A stretch of 64,000 nt of DNA from Branchiostoma lanceolatum (Eukaryota; Chordata; Leptocardii; Amphioxiformes; Branchiostomatidae). Under the pieces are notes generated by a model. That model ran no database searches. It worked only from the letters and a program-made list of their open reading frames with translations, and was not told where the DNA came from. The stretch lies in assembly GCF_035083965.1 (NCBI RefSeq), contig NC_089722.1:43214697-43278696 (forward strand), given 5' to 3'. Both the position numbers and the translations under genes were made by a program. This document shows positions 1-10,902 of the stretch, one piece after another. Every line of letters starts with the position of its first letter. The stretch's first letter is position 1.

Positions 1-139
1 GATATCTCTCAAACACACTGTATTTAAATGTGACAGATTTATGTAATATAATGGATTAATGTTCATTAAGGTTAAAAGGAGGATCAGGAAGTAAACAAAT
101 TATACAATTATATGTTCTCTTTTACACACACAAACACAG

Positions 140-268
140 GCAGACGTGCAGTGCATCAGAAAACAAATGGAGGATGAAATACGACAAGGCCGGCTGGAAA
201 ATCAGGGCAGCTTCTACATCAGGCCAGATACTGACCTGACTGAGTGTGCATTTGTTGACATAAAATAG
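140..268 (+). CDS. Terminal coding exon of an unrecognised gene (partial)
   Basis: A 42-codon open frame runs from an AG acceptor after a pyrimidine/CA-rich tract (AG at 138-139) to TAG at 266-268. It starts ADVQCIRKQMEDE and ends TECAFVDIK. The amino-acid mix is ordinary for a soluble protein, with an acidic/basic helical start and an aspartate-rich tail. An AATAAA follows about 480 bases later, as expected for a last exon. The alternative acceptor at 142-143 would shorten the exon by four bases and change the phase. I do not recognise the family, and the rest of the gene lies left of the window. The frame is not finger-like, so this gene is unrelated to the cluster. Confidence 0.55.
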   Translation, partial: ADVQCIRKQMEDEIRQGRLENQGSFYIRPDTDLTECAFVDIK

Positions 269-744
269 CCGTGCACATGGAAAATGATTAAGTTTTAGTA
301 CATTGCTATATATGTATTGCTATATATGTATGCTTATTAGTATTGATATTAATTGTTATCAACTGTAACCATATTGAAACCAGGATAGAAAAAGTCATGT
401 CCGAAACATAACAAGTTTATCTCTGCTTGTAGATGATAAGAGGATAATTCTATAGACTGAGCCAAGATGAACGATGTTTGTGTACTACGATGTTGGCAAA
501 CTTATAGTGTTTCGTGTGTGTTTTCATAAAATACTTGGCATGCTAAACACATGACTTAAGCAAAAACCTAACATGTATGATGTAGCTTTTTTATGAAATA
601 CTATCCCTTATTATCAAAAACTGTATCTTTTTCTAAGTGAAAGAAATTCAGCTTTGGACATGATGTTGTAGTAACCCATGACTGGATCAGAAATTCTAAA
701 ATTGAATCTATAGAACCTTGAGCATTTGTTTTTACTTTAAGTGT

Positions 745-750
745 AATAAA
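745..750 (+). other. Polyadenylation signal AATAAA
   Basis: AATAAA lies 477 bases downstream of the stop of the terminal exon at 140-268, in AT-rich sequence, and is a plausible 3' end for that gene. The stretch 269-744 is AT-rich 3' UTR with no other feature I can see. Confidence 0.5.
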
Positions 751-904
751 GCATATTTATTGCTAAACGACAACCCTGATTGATTATTGTAGTGCGTGTA
801 AATGTACCGTACTTGGTTGAATGCCTAATGAAGAAATCGTCTCTATAATCTTAGTGAGTAAACATTGAAGAGTGCCCACAGAAAAAAAAAATTAGTAATA
901 CAAT

Positions 905-1279
905 TTCTGGTGTCCGTCGTCTCTCTGATATCTAGGGGGTCTCTTTAGACTATTTAGGCTCATTTGTTAAAATCCAACGATGGGGATTGATAGAGTGTGT
1001 ACCGTAGTGTTAGAAAAGCCCAAAATGTCTAATCTAATTTCCATGTGAAAAAAAAAACTAAATTTTCAGCCTCTCGTGACCGTAGTCTCGGACACCTAGG
1101 GGGTCTCTTTAGACTAATCAAGGACATTTGTTCAAAACTAACGAAAAAGATAGACAGAGTGTATACAGAAGTGCTAGAAAAACCTAAAAAGTCTGATCAG
1201 AAATGTATTTTTCCATGTAAGGAGAGAGCCCACAGTTTCGGCTTCTCGTGACCATAGTCTCTCTGACACTTAGGCCAAC
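905..1279. repeat. Diverged satellite units at the left edge of the array
   Basis: Two diverged units of about 168 bases begin near 912 and 1080. Both share 'ctagggggtctctttagac' and the motif 'tctcgtgaccgtagtctc'. The latter resembles 'cctcgtgacagtaatcc' of the main satellite that follows. The last partial unit at 1240-1279 joins directly into the main array. I read these as older, decayed members of the same family, as is usual at satellite edges. Confidence 0.6.
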
Positions 1280-4200
1280 GATGCTTTGGGGGCGTGTCTC
1301 CTTTGGATAATTAAACACACTGGTGTTAAGATAGTTATCACAAATATCAGTATGAGTACTGTGTAGATCATTTTCCATTTCAGCCCCTCGTGACAGTAAT
1401 CCTTAATGATGCTTTGGGGGCGTGTCTCTTTGGCTTAATTAAGCACACTGGTTCTAAGATAGTTATCAGATATGACAGTACGGGTACTGTGTAGATGAGA
1501 GAGCCAAAAAATTCCATTCCAAAAGCCTTTCTCCTTCAAAAGAGACACCATTTTCCATTTCAGCCCCTCGTGACAGTAATCCTTAATGATGCTTTGGGGG
1601 CGTGTCTCTTTGGCTTAATTAAGCACTCTGGTTCCAAGATAGTTATCAGATATGACAGTACGGGTACTGTGTAGATGAGAGAGCCAAAAAATTCCATTCC
1701 AAAAGCCTTTCTCCTTCAAAAGAGACACCATTTTCCATTTCAGCCCCCCGTGACAGTTTTCCTTAATGATGCTTGGGGGCGTGTCTCTTTGGCTTAATTA
1801 AGCACTCTGGTTCCAAGATAGTTATCAGATATGACAGTACGGGTACTGTGTAGATGAGAGAGCCAAAAAATTCCATTCCAAAAGCCTTTCTCCCTCAAAA
1901 GAGACACCATTTTCCATTTCAGCCCCTCGTGACAGTTTTCCTTAATGATGCTTTGGGGGCGTGTCTCTTTGGCTTAATTAAGCACACTGGTTCTAAGATA
2001 GTTATCAGATATGACAGTACGGGTACTGTGTACATGATAGAGCCAAAAAATTCCATTCCAAACGCCTTTCTCCTTCAAAAGAGATACCATTTTCCATTTC
2101 AGCCCCTCGTGACAGTAATCCATAATGATGCTTTGGGGGCGTGTCTCTTTGGCTTAATTAAGCACTCTGGTTCCAAGATAGTTATCAGATATGACAGTAC
2201 GGGTACTGTGTAGATGAGAGAGCCAAAAAATTCCATTCCAAAAGCCTTTCTCCTTCAAAAGAGACACCATTTTCCATTTCAGCCCCTCGTGACAGTTTTC
2301 CTTAATGATGCTTGGGGGCGTGTCTCTTTGGCTTAATTAAGCACTCTGGTTCTAAGATAGTTATCAGATATGACAGTACGGGTACTGTGTAGATGAGAGA
2401 GCCAAAAAATTCCATTCCAAAAGCCTTTCTCCTTCAAAAGAGACACCATTTTCCATTTCAGCCCCTCGTGACAGTTTTCCATAATGATGCTTTGGGGGCG
2501 TGTCTCTTTGGCTTAATTAAGCACTCTGGTTCCAAGATAGTTATCAGATATGACAGTACGGGTACTGTGTAGATGAGAGAGCCAAAAAATTCCATTCCAA
2601 AAGCCTTTCTCCTTCAAAAGAGACACCATTTTCCATTTCAACCCCTCGTGACAGTTTTCCTTAATGATGCTTGGGGGCGTGTCTCTTTGGCTTAATTAAG
2701 CACTCTGGTTCTAAGATAGTTATCAGATATGACAGTACGGGTACTGTGTAGATGAGAGAGCCAAAAAATTCCATTCCAAAAGCCTTTCTCCTTCAAAAGA
2801 GACACCATTTTCCATTTCAGCCCCTCGTGACAGTTTTCCTTAATGATCCTTGGGGGCGTGTCTCTTTGGCTTAATTAAGCACTCTGGTTCTAAGATAGTT
2901 ATCAGATTTGACAGTACGTGTACTGTGTAGATGAGAGAGCCAAAAAATTCCATTCCAAATGCCCTTCTCCCTCAAAAGAGACACCATTTTCCATTTCAGC
3001 CCCTCGTGACAGTTTTCCTTAATGATGTTTGGGGGCGTGTCTCTTTGGCTTAATTAAGCACACTGGTTCTAAGATAGTTATCAGATATGACAATACGGGT
3101 ACTGTGTAGATGAGAGAGCCAAAAAATTCCATTCCAAAAGCCTTTCTCCCTCAAAAGAGACACCATTTTCCATTTCAGCCCCTCGTGACAGTTTTCCTTA
3201 ATGATGCTTTGGGGGCGTGTCTCTTTGGCTTAATTAAGCACACTGGTTCTAAGATAGTTATCAGATATGACAGTACGGGTACTGTGTACATGATAGAGCC
3301 AAAAAATTCCATTCCAAACGCCTTTCTCCTTCAAAAGAGATACCATTTTCCATTTCAGCCCCTCGTGACAGTAATCCATAATGATGCTTTGGGGGCGTGT
3401 CTCTTTGGCTTAATTAAGCACTCTGGTTCCAAGATAGTTATCAGATATGACAGTACGGGTACTGTGTAGATGAGAGAGCCAAAAAATTCCATTCCAAAAG
3501 CCTTTCTCCTTCAAAAGAGACACCATTTTCCATTTCAGCCCCCCGTGACAGTTTTCCTTAATGATGCTTGGGGGCGTGTCTCTTTGGCTTAATTAAGCAC
3601 TCTGGTTCCAAGATAGTTATCAGATATGACAGTACGGGTACTGTGTAGATGAGAGAGCCAAAAAATTCCATTCCAAAAGCCTTTCTCCTTCAAAAGAGAC
3701 ACCATTTTCCATTTCAGCCCCTCGTGACAGTTTTCCTTAATGATGCTTTGGGGGCGTGTCTCTTTGGCTTAATTAAGCACACTGGTTCTAAGATAGTTAT
3801 CAGATATGACAGTACGGGTACTGTGTAGATGAAAGAGCCAAAAAATTCCATTCCAAAAGCCTTTCTCCTTCAAAAGAGACACCATTTTCCATTTCAGCCC
3901 CTCGTGACAGTTTTCCTTAATGATGCTTTGGGGGCGTGTCTCTTTGGCTTAATTAAGCACACTGGTGTTAAGATAGTTATCAGATATGACAGAACGGGTA
4001 CTGTGTACATGATAGAGCCAAAAAATTCAATTCCAAACGCCTTTCTCCTTCAAAAGAGATACCATTTTCCATTTCAGCCCCTCGTGACAGTAATCCTTAA
4101 TGATGCTTTGGGGGCGTGTCTCTTTGGCTTAATTAAGCACACTGGTTCTAAGATAGTTATCAGATATGACAGAACGGGTACTGTGTAGATGAAAGAGCCA

Positions 4201-6785
4201 AAAAATTCCATTCCAAAAGCCTTTCTCCTTCAAAAGAGACACCATTTTCCATTTCAGCCCCTCGTGACAGTTTTCCTTAATGATGCTTGGGGGCGTGTCT
4301 CTTTGGCTTAATTAAGCACTCTGGTTCTAAGATAGTTATCAGATATGACAGTACGGGTACTGTGTAGATGAAAGAGCCAAAAAATTCCATTCCAAAAGCC
4401 TTTCTCCTTCAAAAGAGACACCATTTCCCTTTTCAGCCCCTCGTGACAGTTTTCCTTAATGATGCTTTGGGGCGTGTCTCTTTGGCTTAATTAAGCACAC
4501 TGGTTCTAAGATAGTTATCAGATATGACAGTACGGGTACTGTGTAGATGATAGAGCCAAAAAATTCCATTCCAAACGCCTTTCTCCTTCAAAAGAGATAC
4601 CATTTTCCATTTCAGCCCCTCGTGACAGTAATCCATAATGATGCTTTGGGGGCGTGTCTCTTTGGCTTAATTAAGCACTCTGGTTCCAAGATAGTTATCA
4701 GATATGACAGTACGGGTACTGTGTAGATGAGAGAGCCAAAAAATTCCATTCCAAAAGCCTTTCTCCTTCAAAAGAGACACCATTTTCCATTTCAGCCCCT
4801 CGTGACAGTTTTCCTTAATGATGCTTGGGGGCGTGTCTCTTTGGCTTAATTAAGCACTCTGGTTCTAAGATAGTTATCAGATATGACAGTACGGGTACTG
4901 TGTAGATGAGAGAGCCAAAAAATTCCATTCCAAAAGCCTTTCTCCTTCAAAAGAGACACCATTTTCCATTTCAGCCCCTCGTGACAGTTTTCCATAATGA
5001 TGCTTTGGGGGCGTGTCTCTTTGGCTTAATTAAGCACTCTGGTTCCAAGATAGTTATCAGATATGACAGTACGGGTACTGTGTAGATGAGAGAGCCAAAA
5101 AATTCCATTCCAAAAGCCTTTCTCCTTCAAAAGAGACACCATTTTCCATTTCAGCCCCTCGTGACAGTTTTCCTTAATGATGCTTGGGGGCGTGTCTCTT
5201 TGGCTTAATTAAGCACACTGGTTCTAAGATAGTTATCAGATATGACAGAACGGGTACTGTGTAGATGAAAGAGCCAAAAAATTCCATTCCAAAAGCCTTT
5301 CTCCTTCAAAAGAGACACCATTTTCCATTTCAGCCCCTCGTGACAGTTTTCCTTAATGATGCTTTGGGGGCGTGTCTCTTTGGCTTAATTAAGCACACTG
5401 GTTCCAAGATAGTTATCAGATATGACAGTACGGGTACTGTGTACATGATAGAGCCAAAAAATTCCATTCCAAACGCCTTTCTCCTTCAAAAGAGATACCA
5501 TTTTCCATTTCAGCCCCTCGTGACAGTAATCCATAATGATGCTTTGGGGGCGTGTCTCTTTGGCTTAATTAAGCACTCTGGTTCCAAGATAGTTATCAGA
5601 TATGACAGTACGGGTACTGTGTAGATGAGAGAGCCAAAAAATTCCATTCCAAAAGCCTTTCTCCTTCAAAAGAGACACCATTTTCCATTTCAGCCCCTCG
5701 TGACAGTAATCCTTAATGATGCTTTGGGGGCGTGTCTCTTTGGCTTAATTAAGCACACTGGTTCTAAGATAGTTATCAGATTTGACAGTACAGGTACTGT
5801 GTAGATGAAAGAGCCAAAAATTCCATTCCAAAAGCCTTTCTCCTTCAAAAGAGACACCATTTTCCATTTCAGCCCCTCGTGACAGTTTTCCTTAATGATG
5901 CTTTGGGGGCGTGTCTCTTTGGCTTAATTAAGCACACTGGTTCTAAGATAGTTATCAGATATGACAGTACGGGTACTGTGTAGATGAGAGAGCCAAAAAA
6001 TTCCATTCCAAAAGCCTTTCTCCTTCAAAAGAGACACCATTTCCCTTTTCAGCCCCTCGTGACAGTTTTCCTTAATGATGCTTTGGGGGCGTGTCTCTTT
6101 GGCTTAATTAAGCACACTGGTTCTAAGATAGTTATCAGATATGACAGTACGGGTACTGTGTAGATGAGAGAGCCAAAAAATTCCATTCCAAAAGCCTTTC
6201 TCCTTCAAAAGAGACACCATTTCCCTTTTCAGCCCCTCGTGACAGTTTTCCTTTATGATGCTTGGGGGCGTGTCTCTTTGGCTTAATTAAGCACTCTGGT
6301 TCTAAGATAGTTATCAGATTTGACAGTACGTGTACTGTGTAGATGAGAGAGCCAAAAAATTCCATTCCAAATGCCCTTCTCCCTCAAAAGAGACACCATT
6401 TTCCATTTCAGCCCCTCGTGACAGTTTTCCTTAATGATGCTTGGGGGCGTGTCTTTTGGCTTAATTAAGCACACTGGTGTTAAGATAGTTATCAGATATG
6501 ACAGTATGAGTACTGTGTAGATGGGAGAGCCAAAAAATTCCATTCCAAATGCCTTTCTACCTCAAAAGAGACACCATTTTCCATTTCAGCCCCTCGTGAC
6601 AGTTTTCCTTAATGATGCTTGGGGGCGTGTCTTTTGGTTTAATTAAGCACACTGGTGTAAAGATAGTTATCAGATATGACAGTAGGAGCACTGTGTAGAT
6701 CAGAGAGCCATAAAGTTCCATTCCAAAAGCCTTTCTCCTTCAAAAGAGACAGCATTTTCAATTTCAGCCCTTCGTGGCAGTTTTC
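1280..6785. repeat. Satellite array, 179/180-bp unit, about 30 copies
   Basis: Head-to-tail units begin around 'ccatttcagcccctcgtgac' and repeat every 179 or 180 bases. The one-base difference is a GCTTTGGGGG versus GCTTGGGGG variant. Each unit carries a perfect 12-bp palindrome, GCTTAATTAAGC, and a 7-bp stem ACAGTAC-GG-GTACTGT. Variant marks such as 'tgtacatgatag' and 'taatccataatg' recur at about seven units: blocks starting at 1854 and 3110 are 1,256 bases apart, and a four-unit variant order at 2113 recurs near 4627. This suggests higher-order repeats. Short open frames of 119 residues arise only because 180 is divisible by three; I do not regard them as genes. Confidence 0.97.
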
Positions 6786-7659
6786 CAGATACAGACAATC
6801 ATCTTACCTGGGAGTATGAGGCTCTTTGGGACAATTATCTTTAATTTAGCATGATTGTTTAGAAAATTTGGAGCTTATAGTTACTATATAGCCTGTGTAA
6901 CGGTCAGAAGCAGAAAAGGAATTTGAATAGGTTTTATAACTATCACATGAGTTATAATATGACTAAATAATGTGTAGCATAGTTAATGTCTGTATAATGG
7001 AAAAGATCAAAATCACGAAAAGTCAGGTTGGAATGTTTGTTTGCTAGACAGGTTTGTCCAAACATCTGTTTGTTATTGTTGCAAAGATATGCAATAATTT
7101 GTCTCATGAATGCAGTGTTTTACAGTAATATGTCATTCCTAACATTTTCCATAAGTTTTTGTCAAATTTCTCCTTTTTCAACGTTGTCTTCCTTTGTCTT
7201 CCTAACATTTCATCAATTCTATATGGTCTGGTTGACCCAAATGGTATAGAGCTGGCTTTGTGAACCAAATTCGTTATCCTGGCATTGTTTGTTTTCGTGT
7301 TTAAATTTGTTGTTTTGTGACTATAATCAAATGTTAATATTCTTACTACAGTCTGCCAATAGTGGAGAAAAATCCTCATTATGACAGGCTACAGCCTTAC
7401 TCCAACAAAGGGGTGTTGCCCAGTACCCGATCAAGATCAAGAATATCAGGATAAAATTCACACGTGCGGCGTAGTCCTCGCATAGACCAAGGACATTATA
7501 TAGTGTCCTTGCATAGACTTATGATTTCTAACGTCGGCTACTGTTACGCATGATCTAAAAAGCTTTAGCGGCACGTTTCATGCTTTTAGACTTCTAAAAT
7601 ATTCTTATTATCGTACCTTGTTAGACGTATGCCAGTTTGTATCTATAGTTGTCGATGCA
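6786..7659. other. AT-rich stretch without a recognisable gene
   Basis: Sequence between the satellite and the first CpG-rich block. Open frames on both strands are short, AT-driven and overlapping. I see no splice-flanked coding segment, repeat unit or RNA gene. Confidence 0.5.
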
Positions 7660-7890
7660 CATGCAGTTGTTGTTGTGAAGTCTGCCATATAGTTTCGCTG
7701 CTCCCCATGCCGCCCGATGGTCGCCGCCATCTTGGTTTGACGTCATCATGGAACCGCCGCAGACGACACCGCCGCTCGCGACATGTCACGAACGACGGTT
7801 TTCTATTCGGCTCTGTGGCTCGAGCCTATGCCAGATGACTATATCCGCCAATATTCACAATATGGCGGATCATGGTCATGTGACTCTCCT
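7660..7890. promoter_or_regulatory. CpG-rich putative promoter with YY1, CRE and E-box motifs
   Basis: A locally GC- and CpG-rich stretch in AT-rich surroundings. It contains GCCGCCATCTTGG (7723-7735), matching the YY1 consensus in reverse orientation, and a full CRE palindrome TGACGTCA (7738-7745). It also has an imperfect inverted repeat ATCCGCCAATATT / AATATGGCGGAT (7843-7870) with a second YY1-like core, and GTCATGTGAC (7875-7884), an E-box of the USF/MITF type. Such groupings are common at housekeeping promoters. No convincing first coding exon is visible beside it. Confidence 0.4.
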
Positions 7891-9179
7891 AGGGGGACCG
7901 TTCCATAAGTATAGCGGGGAGGGAGGGCTGTTCTAGCAAAGGTTATTCTAGCTTCGTATTTTAAAAAAACGGCTTAATTCAAAACTTTGCTTTTCTGTTA
8001 AGTGGAATATTGAAATAATCATTGACTTAATCGGGAGTACTGGTAATAGAGCTTTTTTACACACAGAAACAAACAAGAAATAACAAAATGGTGTGACCTG
8101 GTGAAAAATGATCATCTTGAAATTATGACCGTGACCTTCTACATTGTAATGCTTCTCACATACATGAGGTTCGAACAGCCGTGAAAATTCGTAAATCTTT
8201 GATTTGTCCTGAAATAACCTCCATTTCAACAAGTATCATAACATAAGGATAGTATTCACATGCTATGAGAGTTACCCTTGAGCGAGCCCTGCATGAATCC
8301 GAATTGAGCAAACCTTCAGTGTGCCGCAAAAGCTGGGCCGCATCAAGTCTGACATGTCTAACGTCGAAACAGACCCCATGGGGAGGCGATCCTCCCACGG
8401 CGACATAACTGCCTACGCCGGCATTAGAGAACCGTGTAAAAGAATCATGTATCATCAAAAAATATACGCCGCTGCTCCAAGACGTCTGCGAAGGAGGCTA
8501 AGTTTGACGTCGAAGCAGACCCTGAAACAGGTATTATTTAAATGAGTGAGCAAACACTGAATATACACTGTAGAAGAAACATGTAATTTAGTAAACCGTA
8601 CACAGCAAAAATCTGGGCACCAGAAAATACTTCTCTGTTATACATATTAGGTATAATTTCCATAACACTTTTTTTCAGGACAAAAATATTTCCATTTCGG
8701 TGTTAATCCTTTAAAAACAAATGGAGCCAACAAAGTAACTAGGTCTTGCCCAATGAAGGGTCCCAATGAACTGCCCAACATCATGTTGTAGTTACCCCTG
8801 TCGTCTTATATGTTTTCATGTAACACATTTTTTGCTATGCATACTTTCGGTTCTTGTGTTACTTATGTCGCAACAATCCTCTGTTACTTATGTTCCGATT
8901 TTGTAACAAGTTTATGTTCTTTGCTATACAGATGGTCTTGATATGTTTAGCACAACAAAACTTTATTACGTATCTCGTCCTACAAAAAATATACACGGCA
9001 AAAATAAAACATAATTTTTCAACGCTTGTCCCATCTGAGCCCTGTAATTACTATGATGAATTTGACACCCTACTTTGAGAAAGAACGCCATAAAGACGTC
9101 CTACTTTTTTTCTCCATATCTTCCATGGTAGCTTTTCCCGGTAACTGCACAGAATGTGTTCAAAAGTTGTCGATTCAAG
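7891..9179. other. Intergenic stretch; one weak exon-like segment at 8320-8525
   Basis: No secure gene. Positions 8320-8525 form an open frame of about 68 codons without ATG at its left end. It runs from a possible acceptor (aaccttcag) to a possible donor (aaacag|gtatta), and its codons are more GC-rich than the flanks. The predicted peptide is basic (for example PRRLRRRLSLTSKQ) and matches nothing I know. Within it, 'acgtcgaaacagacc' and 'acgtcgaagcagacc' are near-duplicates. It could be an internal exon, an old insertion or chance. Confidence 0.25.
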
Positions 9180-9420
9180 CCTTCCAACAGCCGCTTCGTC
9201 GTGCGATCCTTGCGATCCCCGCCATTTCCTATAATATCTCGTAAATTCACGCTTAGCTGAAATCTCGCGAGCAGCAAGACTCGCATGTCATTGGTCGTTT
9301 TTTTTTTTCTTGACGCGACGTAGACGTGCGAAGACGTGCGCTGTTATTGGTGGAATGAAATAGCTGGCGTCTCTTTACCGTTTTTCGCGGGAAAAAAAGC
9401 GCATGCAACTCAGACGGCTT
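9180..9420. promoter_or_regulatory. CpG-rich putative promoter with E2F, CCAAT and TCTCGCGAG motifs
   Basis: Motifs in order are TCTCGCGAG (9263-9271), ATTGG, an inverted CCAAT box, at 9290-9294 and again at 9346-9350, and a near-perfect E2F site TTTCGCGGGAAA (9383-9394). A GCGCATGC (NRF1-like) follows at about 9399. Both CCAAT boxes read on the minus strand, which hints at leftward transcription. No adjacent coding exon is clear on either side. A short plus-strand frame beginning ATGGCTGATAGC near 9454 ends after 19 codons. Confidence 0.45.
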
Positions 9421-9960
9421 GAAACTTTAATAATGTTTACACAGATTACAGAAATGGCTGATAGCTATAGGAATATTTCTGAATTTTTAGGCTTCTTTGA
9501 TGACAATAACTGACGGTGAACCGAGAGGGACAAAACAACAACAACAAAAAAACGTCAGCCCGATGCGACCGGCCCACTGTAGTGGCGAGGGGGGTGCATG
9601 ACGGTCACCAACTATAACTGGCAACCACCACGGCGATCTTTGTGCCTGGCTGGGGTTGTCGCCGGCGGGCATTACATATGATCTAGATCGGCCTCGTCTC
9701 AAACTTACGTTGATCTTCTGGAGTTTTTGCAAATTTCTAAGCGCTGTCTATATATCTTTATACGTCGATTTTGTCCATCATGAGCGTTGGGCAAAATTTT
9801 TGTCCGTCATGAGCGACAAAATTCCGTGAAATGACGGGAGGAAGGGCTCTGGCCATTTCTGTGCGCAACGGAGAGGGGATCAGGTAAGTGGTGCACGGCG
9901 GGAATTTCCACGTACGCCGGAAAATCAGTTTCATGTCGTGATGATTGGGATAATGAAGAT
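9421..9960. other. Stretch with no supported gene, up to the cluster edge
   Basis: Open frames here are short; one long minus frame needs a TTG start. A donor-like minus-strand 'atcaac|gtaagt' occurs at about 9706, but no matching exon structure can be shown. At about 9965 the sequence 'agaaagatgtaaccctgta' marks the start of the conserved inter-unit sequence of the zinc-finger cluster. Confidence 0.45.
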
Positions 9961-10360
9961 CGATAGAAAGATGTAACCCTGTACGGCCAGCTAACAACGT
10001 CCACACAGAAATTAGATAAACCTGTTCTTATATCAAACATCTTTATTCTGCTTGTCAGAAATTACATCAGCAATTATACTTGTCAGTAATCACACTTGTT
10101 ATTAGTAACTATGCATGTTATCAGTAATCATACTTGTTATTAGTAACTGTGCATGTTATCAGTAATCACTCTTGGTATAGCATAATCATTAGTGTTCGAA
10201 TATACAGTGTATAGATTAATAAATAAGAGAGAAAATCAGCCTTTAACGTAATGAACACTTGTTACACCGTAGAACAACATTTTTCAAGAATGTCAATATA
10301 AAGTCAGGCGTAGAAGATTTGTTGCTTACTTATCACATCCTTATTATTTGCACTTGCAGT

Positions 10361-10450
10361 ACTTCTAACATGCGGCAAACTTTGCAAGAACACAGCGAGT
10401 CCATCGACGCTGATCTGAACGTCAGACAAGAAGAAGGAGGGACTTCTAAC
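10361..10450. other. 72-bp coding-like insertion flanked by 9-bp direct repeats
   Basis: ACTTCTAAC occurs at 10361-10369 and 10442-10450. The 72 bases between them are missing from the same place in the other 3' UTR copies (for example near 16128, 21118, 45960 and 58107). The insert reads as one open frame of 24 codons, starting ATG CGG CAA and ending GAA GAA GGA GGG, with an unusually coding-like composition for a 3' UTR. It may be captured coding DNA or a small transposed fragment; the source is unknown. Confidence 0.6.
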
Positions 10451-10589
10451 AAACCATCCTCCTTTCTGCAGTTTTTTTTACCAACACCAAAGACTTTAAG
10501 TATTTGATAGAGAGTAAGCAGATGTACAGATACTGTAGGCTTGTCAGATTTGTAGGAATTCACTTCTGGATAAATAAGCCTTCTCCAAC

Positions 10590-10902
10590 GTGCAGTGTAG
10601 CGTGCGTAGTCCAGTGGTTAGCGATCTTGCCTCTGGAACTAGAAGCCCCGGGTTCGATCCCGGCTGTGTCGCTCACCCGACATGCACGCTACCGTTAAAG
10701 ATCGCAGTCCTTAGCACGGGACGTTAAGCCGTGGTCCACTGTTCATTGTGCTTGTCGAAAAGAGCTAGGGGAATTTCCCCGGTACACTGAACCTGTAAAT
10801 ACTGTACATAGCGTCTGTCTCCTCTGTCACGACCAGTGGAAGAGTAGCTCATCTGTTCATTGAGTTCATTTGAGCTAAACTGGTTCGAGTTTCCTTTCCT
10901 TT
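10590..10902 (+). mobile_element. tRNA-derived SINE with target-site duplication
   Basis: The head resembles a tRNA with internal promoter boxes: A box TAGTCCAGTGG (10608-10618) and B box GGTTCGATCCC near 10653. A non-tRNA body and a short CTTTC-rich tail follow. The element is bounded by CCTTCTCCAAC at 10579-10589 and again at 10903-10913, an 11-bp target-site duplication. Paralogous 3' UTRs (for example around 37965-37995 and 50330-50360) lack it, so the insertion is younger than the gene duplications. It is not a functional tRNA gene: flanking bases do not form a proper acceptor stem and it has a SINE body. Confidence 0.85.

Noticed and set aside
1854-5624. Repeated 119-codon open frames (MREPKNSIPKAF... 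and MKEPKNSIP...)
   Set aside because: They are translations of two satellite units. The frame stays open only because the unit is 180 bases and the TAG is TAC in some copies; there is no promoter, splice or codon evidence.
9487-9732. 81-codon minus-strand frame
   Set aside because: It needs a TTG start, and the donor-like site inside it has no partner exon that can be shown.
10590-10690. Possible functional tRNA gene
   Set aside because: A and B boxes are present but the element continues into a SINE body with tail and target-site duplication, and the acceptor stem does not close.
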